This document shows, piece by piece, positions 24,241 to 34,811 of a DNA stretch of 64,000 nt. The DNA is from Erythrocercus mccallii (taxonomy: Eukaryota; Chordata; Aves; Passeriformes; Dicruridae): the NCBI GenBank assembly GCA_013397435.1, contig VZRG01000728.1, positions 281,524-345,523 of the forward strand, given 5' to 3'. The stretch's first letter is position 1. Every line of letters begins with the position of its first letter. The translations under genes were made by a program, and so were the position numbers. The notes under the pieces are model-generated. The model saw nothing but the letters and a program-made list of their open reading frames with translations, was not told the DNA's origin and did no database searches.

Positions 24241-25383
24241 GCACAGCTTTGCTCTGAGCCTGCCCTGAGCCAACCCAAGCCCAGTGGCTGGGCTGGCACA
24301 TCCAGCACCCAGGACAGGATCAGATTCACCCAAAGGAAGATTGAGGAAGGAGCTATTTACCGTCCCTCTCACCAGATGAGTTCAGAGAGTGTCCAGCCAT
24401 TTCTGTCCTGAGAGCATCCCTGTGTTTATTCCAAAGCAGAGCAGCTGGATGCAGAAGCAGTAACCCAGCTGTGCTGCCAGAAGCTGGAATGCTTCCTCCA
24501 GGAGCTCAGAGCCCAGCCCTGCCTGCCCACCATCTCAGCACCTCCTCAGCTCAGAGCCCTCTCCCCCCTTCACTCTGTCCCCAGAGTGTGCAGAGCCCTG
24601 ACCCGTGCAGGATGCAATTCCATGGCGATTGTCACCAGCTATTGTCCTCAAAGAGCTGAGGTCTTTTTCTTTTCCAGACTGCAGAAATCCCTCTCATCCT
24701 CCTCCACTCTCACAACTCTCTTTTGTTTGCCTCTCAACTTGCTGTGCTTGGCCTCTGGCCACGATGCTGATCTCTGCCCTGATGGAGGGTGACAGCTTTG
24801 CCTTTGAAGGAATTCCAAGGCTGCTGTTGGGCTGACCAGCAGGGAACAACCCTGCCCAACACTCCCTGGCCTCTCCCACATTGCTCCCCTGCTTTCCCAG
24901 AAACTTGCAGGCTTGGAAAAGGCACAGGGAGAGCTGATCACAATGCCCGGGAGGGGTTTTGAAGCAACAGATGAACTTTAAGCACACAGAGTGAGCGCTG
25001 GAGCTGGAAGGAACATCAGAAAACATCCAGACCATCCTCTTGTCCTGAAGCACATCCAACTGTACCTCCACTGCTGGCAGGTGTTTGCCTCACTGGTTCT
25101 TTCTGGATTCCAGTCACAGGCAATCCAATTCCTGCATCTGGCCCAGTCTTACCATCAGAGAGCTCCGGCAAATCTTACTTCAGTTTAATCCTGCCCGTCC
25201 TAGTCTGTACATGGAGAACTCATTCCTCATCTCCTTCAGTTTCAACAGGAATTTCAAATCCAGCCCTGCAAGCAGTGACAGCTCACTGTGCCCAGGGTGC
25301 CTGGAATTTCAGTGTCCACAGAACACGCCTGTCCCTTGGCACAGTGCCTCTGCCACCAGCAGAGCCACCCTTCAGCCCTGGCA

Positions 25384-25456
25384 GGGAATCAGGGAATGCC
25401 CTGAGCTGGAAGGGACCCACCAGGATCAGAGTCCAGCTCCTGGCCCTGCACTCAAA
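25384..25456 (-). mobile_element. Short CR1 LINE fragment
   Basis: The plus strand reads gggaatcagggaatgccctg, agctggaagggacccacc and agagtccagctcctggccc, the same CR1 subfamily as the fragment at 15439. Confidence 0.72.
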
Positions 25457-26046
25457 GAAGTGACCACAGCCTCACTGGGTTTTATTTCCCACATTCCTGA
25501 TCTCTTTTCTTGGAAGATCTCTCTCTGGACAGCCTTAATCCCACAGACCTTGCAGATTTAATTTTCTCACATGCTGAAACTGCTCCACGCTTACAACAAA
25601 AGTTTTTGCAAAACTAAAAACCTGCTCTGCACAAGACAAAGAGTTTGCAGAGTCTAAGAGTGCATTTCCTGCATTGCTGGACTTCCTACACACTCATCTC
25701 AGTCTTGGCTCATTCCCTATTGTGGCTGATGCTCAGCTGGCAAGATGAGAGAAGGTGAAATTCTGATTTAACATTTTTAACGCAGTTTGGTTGGTTGTGG
25801 ATTGGTTTTTTTTGAATTAACCAGTTGCTCACAGCACTTTTGTCTCTCACCCTGTTAACCTGGAAATAGAAAGGTGCAACAGTACATGTTGTGCTCTGAT
25901 AACATTTAATTTTTTCAGCTTGAGGAGGAGAACTGCAACAAGATTTAACAGGAGCTGAAAAACCTTTTCTTTTCTTTTCACCTTTCGATGTTCCTGAGGC
26001 ACAGAATAAAGCCACAGATGTCCCGCTGTAGCTTGTGTACACTTAC

Positions 26047-26195
26047 CCAGTGGAGGGGTTCATGATGCAGCCCCCTTTGTCAGTGGATGCTTTGCAGTTG
26101 CAGCCCCTCTCCAGCGTGTCATGATTCATCCCAAAATTGTGCCCCAGCTCATGAGCCAGCGTCACTGCTGCACCCAGAGGGTTTTCTGAGTGATC
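26047..26195 (-). CDS. ADAM12: ADAM12 catalytic zinc-site exon (window exon 8)
   Basis: This 149-bp exon begins DHSENPLGAAVTLA and contains HELGHNFGMNHD, the full HExxHxxGxxHD zinc-binding motif. All three zinc-ligand histidines and the catalytic glutamate are present. It continues TLERGCNCKASTDKGG and CIMN, where the methionine forms the Met-turn beneath the zinc. The protease is therefore predicted to be active. The acceptor is tgaag after a T-rich tract. The donor is gtaagt and splits a glycine codon (phase 2). The segment CNCKASTDK is the least conserved part compared with human ADAM12 as I recall it. Confidence 0.97.
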
Positions 26196-28437
26196 CTTCA
26201 AAAAAAAAATCCACAGGAGAACCAGTCAATTCAGCATCTAAGCCCAACTCGAGGCACACATTCCCCCTCTAAGGTGCTATTGCCTGTCCTTTGAAATGTT
26301 TTATAAGTTCAGCAGCTGAAGTTACTCCGTTGTTAAATCAACTCAATTTTAAATTCATCCATGTATGGGGCAGAGTGGGAATTTCAGGCCAGCCTTTCCG
26401 GCTACCCAGTTTCTCCATTAGATATTTGAAACTGTGGAGCAGCTGTGAACATCTCTTTATTGGGGCTTAAAATTCTGCCTTTCAGTAAATCCCCCCAAGT
26501 CCCAGCAGTGGGAGAGAGAGGTCACCAGACATGGAGTGTTAAAAAGGGCAATAATTTATGGGTGAGGATGAGTGTGATGAGGGAGAAGTGAGAAGATCCT
26601 TCCTATCAGGAGGCAAATTAAAAATGCAGCAAGAGATTTCACTCAGTCCATTTAATTTGCTTCAGACTGTTTCTTTATTATCAGAATGTCCAAGATTTCA
26701 CAGACCTTGTAAGAAAAACCAAGAACTTTTAAAAATCTCCTTTCTAAAATGAAAGGCCAATGCAAGCCAACATCTTCCATGGCCTCTAACAAAACCTATG
26801 AATACTCTAAATGTTGAAAGTGTCAGCTTGAAATTTTAACATTAATTTGATTTTGTGGGACAATCATTTCTGAGAAATTCACTGCATGATTTGATTACAG
26901 GCTGCTGATCAGAATGATGTTTTGGCTTAACCACAAGTAAGAGACCTTTCCACACTGATCATTTTCCTTGAGGGAAAAAAAAAATCCACTACACTTGTAA
27001 GAAAGCTTTCCCTGAAGGCATAAACATGTAATATAAATGCATGATCCACCATTTATCAGTCAGTAAATGGAATTACTGTGCACAGCTGCCTGCTCCAGAA
27101 GCGTGCATGAATATATTCACTTTAAATAATTCCTCCAGCATCATCTAAGCCAAACTCCAGACTAAAAAGAAGTGAGAGGTAAAACTGTCTAAAACATTAT
27201 CTATGTGCTAATGGAGGCCTTAATAAATGACTTGGGGTGGATATAAGAGTTTCTTCTTTCAACTGTCTGGGCTAATATTTCTTAGTAAATCATTTCTCAG
27301 ACAGCAAACAAAATCAAGAAGAGAATACACCAAACTGCTCCTTCTGCAATTGGAATCAGCTCAAAAGAGTATCTTTTCACAAAATGTCTCTTTTAAATTT
27401 TTTTTTCCCTCAGTTTTAAAATCTTCATATAAAAATCATGTGACAGCCAGTTTGTGTGCAGTTTGTCCTGCACAACACCTACATAATGAGATATCTTATT
27501 TAGATCTGGTCTGATAAAAACTGATTTATCTTTGTGCACACAGTAATTGATTGAAGAGATAGAGAATTCAGTGTAATTGAACTTGATGTCATAAAAAGAG
27601 CACGACCTCTCACTGAAATGGGAAAAAAATGCAGGGCTGAAGATTAAGAAAACAGCAAAATAATTCCATATAATTTACCACTGACTCATGGGATGATGCC
27701 TTGAAATTCAGGCTATCTGGTCAGGACAGAAAGTCCTCGCTGAGCTACACAGACACACAGCAAATTGAGCTCAGACTTTCTTTATTTTCCCAGTATCTCC
27801 TCCACTTACTGAGCAGTGATTATATTTCTCTGGATACTCTGAAGCTGTCAACTACAACTAAAACCAAGGATTCGCACAGTCCACTCCAGAAGTAGAGCAA
27901 TAAATGATGTGAAATGTAATTTGGGACTTGAATAGGCAAACAATTATTCCAGCCCATGCAGTTCTCATTACTTGCTCAGAGCCACTTGGAATGCAATTTT
28001 ATCAGCTTCTAGAGAGGGTTTTTAAAAGGAGGAATGTGATGCCTCAGCAAAAGAGGTTATTTGAAGACAGCAGAAATGAAGATTATCAAAACAAACAGTG
28101 ACATGTTCCATTTGATACTGAGACTGTTTGAGTATCACAAGGACTAAAGAAATGAATAGCAATGTGACTTTGATTTATTCCACCAGGGTCTTTCAAAGTT
28201 AACTTGAGCAGTAAAAGTCATTACCAAACACATTTCACAACCACTGAATAAGCAGCCATCTACTGTTAAGACATTATAAGCTGTTGCACAAAACATGCAG
28301 CTGCCTTCAGCTGAATTCTGCTTCATTCCACTGGGGTTTAAATCAAATCCTAATAATTAAATACTGTCACCTACAGCTCCAACAGACAAATGCCTTGTTC
28401 CTGGTAATTTCAGTGAGTGTTCACTCAGTTCTTTGAG

Positions 28438-28715
28438 CCACACAATAGTTGGGGTTGGAAGGGACCTCAAAAATCATCCAGTCCCACCCCACCTTTCACT
28501 ATCCCAGGTGGCTCCAAGTCCTGTCCAAGTGGCCTTGGGCACTTCCAGAGAACCAGGGCCAGCCTCAGCTTCTCTGGGCACCCTGTGCCAGGGCCTGCCC
28601 ACCCTGCCAGGGAACAATTCCTTCCTAATATCCAAACTAAATCTTTCCTCTGTAAGTTTAAACCCCTTCTCCCTTGCCCTATCTGCCCAGATAAAAAGTC
28701 ATTTTCCTCTTCTCT
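28438..28715 (-). mobile_element. CR1 LINE 3' fragment
   Basis: The plus strand shows ttggggttggaagggacct, catccagtcccaccccacc, ctatcccaggtggctcc and gggcaccctgtgccagggcc, then extends to ccttgccctatctgcccag. At about 280 bp it is one of the longer CR1 pieces here. Confidence 0.88.
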
Positions 28716-29296
28716 CAGAAATATTTTACTTTTAAATCCATGAATTCAATGGGCAACCTTTGGAAACAGAAGAATGAAGACTGAATCACGTCAAGGACTC
28801 ACTTTAATGTCAACTTCTCTTTGGTTTTTCTATGACACTACAGAAACTTCAGAGGAAAATGAAATGATAAAGGTCTTGTTAAAGCTTCTCACACTCACAT
28901 GGCTGCTCTCCCTGCTTTGAGTTCCTCTGAAAATTAATGGGAGACAGGGTGTCACCCACTGAGAGAACTCAGCCCTATGGAAAAGAGACAGGCTCCCAGG
29001 GAGGCATGGCAGAGGAATTTAGATCATAAAGCAGAGCTGACTAACTGCAAAAAGAACCAGGAAAATCACATCCGACAAGAGTCACTCCAGATTTTGTATT
29101 CAAATGTCATTTCTGACGCAGTCTCTCATTGTCTTTTCTTCCAGAACAGGTTTGAGAGTGTGGGAGCTTTTGGTGTTGAGTGCTGGGGGTGGGATGGGTA
29201 AGAAATTGGCTGAATTATGAGGTTGGCCAAATGTTCATTTGCAGTGTTGGGACCCCTGAGCCCCTCACCTTCCCAGGCTAAGAGTGATTCATTCTT

Positions 29297-29478
29297 CCAT
29301 AGAATCACAGGAGCTTTTCGGTTGGAAAAGACCTTTAAGATCATGGAGTCCAACCATTCCCCAGCGCTGCCAAGGCCACCACTGCCCCACGTGCCCAGGT
29401 ACCACATCCACATGATTTAAAATCCCTCCAGGGATGGGGACTGCACTTCTTCCCTGGGCAGCAGTGCCAGGGTACAGG
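29297..29478 (-). mobile_element. CR1 LINE 3' fragment
   Basis: The plus strand reads catagaatcacaggagctt, ttggaaaagacctttaagat, catggagtccaaccattcc and aaatccctccagggatggg. This is a different CR1 subfamily from the one at 28438. Confidence 0.88.
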
Positions 29479-30884
29479 TACCAATATATATAAATATCTT
29501 TTGTCTATGCCTGAACCAGCCTTGGCTAACTCAGGGGATGGTTGGGCAGCTGCACCTTCGGGTTTGGGGGTGATTGCTTCATTTGGATTTGGCTCCTTTT
29601 TGAGGATCTGCTTAAAGAGCTGGAGAACATTTCCGGTTATTCTGTGCAAGTTTCAAGTTAATTTGCATCTCCAAAGTTTAAATTCACTGACAGAAGCTTC
29701 AGCCTGGGCCAGGATTCACCCACAGACCCTGGGTTTCTCCTGGACATATAAATCAGTCCCCTCTCTATGAGAACATTCTAAAGAAACACTGATTCTTGTT
29801 TTCTTGTTACTGGAACGAACTATTTGTAATTATTTCTCTTTAAAATGACAGCTTCCAGAGCGAGGAGAACTGACTTGCCAGTAAATTACACTGTGGACTA
29901 TTTTAAATCTTATGCTAAAGATTAAAAGGACAAAAAAAGGTCATCTTTAAGGGCATCTCTGACTGCAGATAAAGCCAAAGCAGTGACTGCAGGGCTGAGA
30001 GTCAAATGGGTGAAATGGAGCTGTCTGCCTCATCTGTGCCTTACCAGGACTTGGGGGTGCACTGGGAGACTCCTACAGCTCTTTCTTCCTTTTCTTGCCT
30101 CCTTTTCCTTGTGTACCCCTCCCTGAGATGCCCAGTGAATGATTGTTACAGACAGCAATTACAGACTCAGCTTCTCAAGCTACCAAGAGCCTGAAATCTT
30201 TGTCTTTTCTACAACTTTGACGCAACTTTTCCCAAGTTATGTGTTCTGTTTTAAAGCTCCTTTCCTCCGTCTTAGCAAAAACCACTGTAAAACTGAAATC
30301 TAAAAAAAAAAATATCAGCAAGAAAATACATCAGCACTCCTTCCAGAAATTGGACAAGATGTTTGCTTGTGTGTTCACCATGTCTTGCATCTAACAACAA
30401 CAGGATACCCTGGGAGAGACTCAGGTGGAATAAATGCTGCCATTGTTTGTTCTTGCTGTCTGGCAGTGCAATAAAAGCACTGCTGCAAAGATGGAAAATA
30501 AGGCCTAACACAGGAAACTCTATAAATACAGAATAAAATCAATATAATAAAAGATTCAGGATAGACTGCTGCTGCCTGTAACACAAGAATACCCAAGTGT
30601 ATAACAAATACATCTTCTGGCTCTCCTCCTTCACAGCACCTCAGCACCTGGTGCAATAACAATTACAGATAGGAACTCCTTGCAAAGAGGCCCTGCTATA
30701 TTTAATGCAATATTTTGGTTCCTTTCACTATGGAAACTATCATTTACAAGCAATCTGCATGGGGATATAAACAATAGAGATGGAAAATGGGACAAATGGG
30801 GGCTGATGTTGTGGTTCAGGGTTCAGGACTGCAGAAGCTGAGGTGGTGTCACCCCAGTTCGAGGGCTGGGCTTGCCCCACTTAC

Positions 30885-30969
30885 CATGACAACCCCTCCA
30901 GACTGCTCTGCTGTGCACATGCTCATGATGGGAGCCATGCCAATGGTTGTCCCCTGGAAGTACACCCCG
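30885..30969 (-). CDS. ADAM12: ADAM12 protease-domain exon (window exon 7)
   Basis: This 85-bp exon completes the split serine codon and encodes GVYFQGTTIGMAPIMSMCTA then EQSGGVVM. This block, GTTIGMAPIMSMC, leads into the zinc-binding helix in ADAM proteases and matches human ADAM12 with only conservative differences (from memory). The acceptor is ctgcag and the donor gtaagt, a perfect donor consensus. The exon ends in phase 0. Confidence 0.95.
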
Positions 30970-32129
30970 CTGCAGGAGGGGAGAGGAGACACAGAGTCAC
31001 CAGTCAGTGCCAAGACACCTCCCCGTCCTTCCCAGTTTGTGTTTCTGCCAATCTCCGACAAAGACCCTGCCTCTGCTCCTCACTTCTGCAGGTCTAAAGA
31101 AATGGAAAGCCCAGATGGGCTGTGCTGACTCAGCTGCACTGAACCTCAGTGTCCCAGCTCTTGGAACATCCATTGGATCGCCCCCATTGGATCACCCTCC
31201 TTTGTTTTTACTGCTGCAACAGGAGCCTTCTTCCCTTTCTTTGTTTCTGCTGACTGAAGTTGGGAACAGATATAAAAATAATGTCTCTAACTCAAAGAAG
31301 GGTTATTGTAATGCAGGGGGAAGTTTATGTGCTACTTGTGATGATGCACAGCCTTGAATGTAATAATTTCAAACAAAGTGTTATTATACATATAGAGCAA
31401 TCAAATATCTCAGGAAGGACAGTTTGGAAAGGCTCAATTTATTCTTATTCAGGGAATGTAAGAAGTAAATAACTCCTTTTAATTACTGAGACATCAGGTG
31501 TGTTTATCTGCTCAGTATAAAGAACAGTCAACTGATCAAAATAACACCTATTCAAGAAAGAGGTGTTCCTCTTACTTGTTTTTGAAGAGTGCTTTTACTT
31601 TCACAGAATCATAGACTGGTTTGTGTTGCCAGGGACCTTTACTCAATCACTTTCTTCCAAAAAAAAGCAGCAGGGTAAAATATGTTCCTGGTTTAATTTC
31701 TAAATCAAGAATGTAAATGAATTGTCTAAATTAGACAGCATTTTAAAGCATTCTGAGGTCTTTTTGTTAAGAAAAAGGCTTCACATTAGGGTCAGAGCAG
31801 GACTGGCTTTTCCAGTGACAGTTCACACTGGCTGTAAATTCACACCCTGAGTGTGCAGCAGGTGACTACAACCTCCTGCTCCACACGAGCTGCACTCAGG
31901 ACAGGCTTCGAGGAGCAGGGCTGGGAAAGGAAACTCACCTGGAGCCTCTGCTGCAGGGCCCTGCAGAGTGGCTTTGGGTTTGATGTTAGCAGAGGGGAAA
32001 GGCAAACCCTCAGGAACACAGATGTTCCTTCCAGCAGCTTAGCAGCTGGGCATGGACTCAGTACAGCTATCCTGAAATCCCCCAAATCCCCCAAATCCTG
32101 GCAGGTAGCAAATCCAGAGTCAAGGCTAC
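30970..32129 (-). other. Intron between window exons 6 and 7
   Basis: The intron is 1160 bp and contains only a 50-bp CR1 remnant at 31601-31650. Confidence 0.85.
31601..31650 (-). mobile_element. Tiny CR1 remnant
   Basis: Only the terminal part is left: tcacagaatcatagactggt then tgccagggacctttac. Just the extreme 3' end was inserted or survives. Confidence 0.6.
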
Positions 32130-32299
32130 CTGATCAGCTGTGCATTGTCATGGGCTTTCCGAGGTAGGAGTTTGAGCTTCCTCCAGTCCAGAAACTCATG
32201 CAGGCTGGTGAAAGGGTCTTGGGAAATGGAGCATTTATCCATGTCACTCCACACCTCCACTCCCACCAGGGCCACTCGGATATTCAGTGGCCTGTAGAA
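32130..32299 (-). CDS. ADAM12: ADAM12 protease-domain exon (window exon 6)
   Basis: This 170-bp exon encodes 56 residues plus two bases of a serine codon. It begins FYRPLNIRVALVGVEVW, continues SDMDKCSISQDPFTSLHEFL and ends DWRKLKLLPRKAHDNAQLI. This is the central sheet and helix of the reprolysin fold and is nearly identical to the human ADAM12 sequence I recall. The acceptor is cttag. The donor, gtagcc, departs from the consensus at positions +5 and +6, so it is relatively weak. The phase-2 end joins in frame to the next exon, which supplies the third base of AG|C. Confidence 0.95.
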
Positions 32300-33843
32300 C
32301 TAAGGAGAAGAGAAAAGTAGGAAATACGTGTCCAAAAAACATTTCAGACTAGAATATTCAGGTTAGAATATTTCAATAAAAGCATAATGAAGCTTTCTCG
32401 TAGAGGTTAAACCAATCTCTTCTTCAGGGCAAAACACCGGACAGGACTCAGACAAAATATTTCCAAGACTTCCAGGAAACAGTTCTGACCTGACTCAATA
32501 CCCATAAGGCATTCAAAGAGATCCAGGGATTTCCTGCTTCTCCCTGTCCCACCCAACCCTGCCACTCCCTGCCCATGTTCTGAATGAACCCCTGGCCATG
32601 GCAGATGGCTCTCCCAGGGCTGCCCCAGCCCGGATTGCACAGATCCAATTCCAGAGGGAGAGGAACCTCTGCTGTGCTATGGTTGTGGTTCACAATAACA
32701 GCTGGAAACGAGGCAGGGTCATCGACTCATGCACAGAGCAGATAACACCAAGTGATTTCATCTATTCCCCCACCAGCAAATGCCATTTTTGCTGCAAGAG
32801 GGGAGCCAGAGCAACATTAGCAGAGCCACGACAACAATTCTAACGGGAGAGTAATGGGAGGAAGGAGTCAAGGATTGATCGTGTCCAGATTTGCCTGACA
32901 GGCTGAGGAAAACACCCAGTAGATCTTTGTCTTGTTCCTATGCATTCCAGGCATTTGCATAACGCCGGCATTTGCTGAGCATAAATTAAGCATGAAACAA
33001 AAAGTATATTACAATATGCAAAATTAATTTTGAGCAGGTAACATGGAAACACCTGTCCTCTGGCAATAAGTCAGCAAGACAATTATGGATGAGGTAGAGG
33101 TGTCTCCAGCAGCTTGTTTTTAATCAGGAATGCTTCTCCTTGAGCTACTGCCCTTGAAGTATCACTTGATAAGTTCTCAGATAAATTAAAACGCTCTCAG
33201 TTATAATTTCACTACTAGAGTCCTAATATTTTCTGGCCATACAGCCTAACAAACATAAACTCTAATTTGTTCAAAAACCACTCTAGAGGACTCTTAGCCT
33301 TTATTGTTTACTGTCAAGGAATTATTTCAAGACCAAAAAATCCTCAGGTTATGTCTCTCTCTTATTGCTCTCACTCAGCCATCAGCTCTGCTTCCTTATT
33401 TTTAATTCTGCCATCTTCCTTGGATTACACATCTTATTAACTGTGTTTTCACAGGCCTTTGTTGGCCTTACAACTGGGCCTTCTCTTGTTGCTGCAAATG
33501 ACTTTGTTCTCTGAATTTCTCTTCAAAATAATCCTCTTTTTTTCTATAGGCTGTTCCACAGGTGATTATCCCCACCCTCTTCCCTGGTGAATAAAATCTC
33601 AGGGGTACATTGGGCTTTTTTCTTAGGAATAGATCTTTAAATCCCATACACAGCAGAGCAGAGCTCATGGCTTCGTGTATCAAAGGCCAAATTAATTCAA
33701 AGTTTAAATTTGCTTTTCCTGGTTGGAGAGAAGCTTTGCTCTGAAATACTGGAGTACCAGGAGGGCTGCAGGGTTAGCTCCTTCAGCATCCTTCAGGAAG
33801 TGTGGTAAGGTTGGGAAAAGGGAAACAATCCTCATGTTCTTAC
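32300..33843 (-). other. Intron between window exons 5 and 6
   Basis: The intron is 1544 bp of unique sequence. I recognise no repeat. Confidence 0.85.
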
Positions 33844-33915
33844 CTTATCAACGTAGTTTGCAATTTCTATCAGCCTCTGCTTAATTTTCTCCACATCTTT
33901 GCCTTGTCTCTGAAA
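33844..33915 (-). CDS. ADAM12: ADAM12 protease-domain exon (window exon 5)
   Basis: This 72-bp, 24-codon exon encodes FQRQGKDVEKIKQRLIEIAN followed by YVDK, an amphipathic helix of the metalloprotease domain. Human ADAM12 reads FQRQGKDLEKVKQRLIEIAN (from memory), so all changes are conservative. The acceptor is ccaag and the donor gtaaga; both ends are phase 0. The intron to the previous exon is the shortest in the window, 830 bp. Confidence 0.95.
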
Positions 33916-34745
33916 CTTGGAACGTAAAGGATCAATGTACCAGCAGCACAAATGTCACAGAGTTTCCGCCCCCCGCCCCCAAGAGCCAGCACATCAGGGA
34001 TGTTTGGGAATTAGGGTGCAGCCAAAATCCACCAGCAGATTCACAGGACCACAGTCTGCCCCAAAAGAAACACAGGCTGGGGAACAGGATTTTGGTTCTC
34101 GTGGAAAGATTTTAAAATGTCCAAGTGTTACATCGAGGTCTTTTCAGGACTGGTGTTTTGGGGAAAAAGTTCTTCTCTTAGCAGGTCTTGCAAAGAGTGA
34201 TTGCAATTCTCTAAGGAGAAGCGTTCAAAGAGATCAAAAAAAAAAAAAAGAAAAAGAAAAGAAAAGGCAGCAAAATAATTCCAGCCAAGATTCAGATCTT
34301 TGCCATTCAGCTCACTGGAACATTTTTACAGCCAGTGCTGGGTACTTTGAAGCTCCCTTTGCAAGCCATCAGCAAGGCAGTCGTGCTCCACAGAATGTGA
34401 TGGCCAAGCAGAGCTTCAGAAGCACTGACAGCCCCACTGAGGGCACAGGGAATGGCAGTGAGCACTTCACTTGCTCAAGGAATGAGTATTTGCCTCTTCT
34501 TTCATACTGACACTGTTATTTCTGAGTCAAACTCCTTTTGAAGTACTGCAAGAAATTTTGCAACTGAGTGTCATTATTGTCCCACCTTAGTAATTCCTTC
34601 CCTTGCTCAGCCCTAATTAGGGAGGATGATTTACCTCAGAAAACCATCACATTATTGACTGAAGCACCTTCTTTGCAGCACCATGGTAACTGAACTGAGC
34701 TGCCCCTCTCCTGCTCACATAACTTTTTATTTTGCAGTTCCTTAC
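33916..34745 (-). other. Intron between window exons 4 and 5
   Basis: At 830 bp this is the shortest intron. It contains an A-rich tract at 34236-34266. An open plus-strand frame crosses it but encodes nothing recognisable. Confidence 0.85.
34236..34266. repeat. A-rich (A/GAAAA) simple repeat
   Basis: A run of about fourteen A is followed by gaaaaagaaaagaaaag. Confidence 0.9.
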
Positions 34746-34811
34746 CTCACGATTATCTGCCACAATAACAAGCTCCACGTATTTCGTTGTCTTCAGAGTC
34801 TCCCTCTTGTA
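34746..34811 (-). CDS. ADAM12: ADAM12 exon: furin site end and start of the protease domain (window exon 4)
   Basis: This short 66-bp exon (22 codons, phase 0 at both ends) encodes YKRETLKTTKYVELVIVADN and then RE. YKR completes the furin-type site, so the mature protease begins at ETLK. KYVELVIVADN is the classic first beta strand of reprolysin-type metalloprotease domains. Human ADAM12 has HKRETLKATKYVELVIVADN, from memory. The acceptor is tgacag and the donor gtaagg. Being a multiple of three, the exon could be skipped without a frameshift, but that would remove the processing site. Confidence 0.95.

Larger units (their letters stand above)
7663..26046 (-). other. Intron between window exons 8 and 9 (largest complete intron)
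   Basis: The intron is 18384 bp. It holds an AT-rich trinucleotide tract (7838-7914), a CR1 with an internal CCAT microsatellite (8601-8822), a 270-bp gap (11719-11988), a 43-bp tandem duplication (13341-13426), small CR1 pieces (15439-15505, 25384-25456), a 14-bp palindrome (18518-18556), a solo LTR (21653-22095) and a CpG-rich patch with an inverted repeat (23815-23960). Long stretches such as 9100-11600 and 15600-18500 look unique and unremarkable. Confidence 0.85.
26196..30884 (-). other. Intron between window exons 7 and 8
   Basis: The intron is 4689 bp. It contains two minus-strand CR1 fragments (28438-28715, 29297-29478). The remainder, including 26300-28400, looks like unique AT-rich intron. 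Confidence 0.85.

Noticed and set aside
24985..25260. Possible old CR1 copy
   Set aside because: A few words (ctggagctggaaggaacatc, catccagaccatcc) are suggestive but too degraded to support an annotation.
33917..34510. Plus-strand open frame of 197 codons
   Set aside because: It lies in an ADAM12 intron, runs through an A-rich simple repeat (KKKKEKEKKR), has no recognisable domain and no splice or promoter support.
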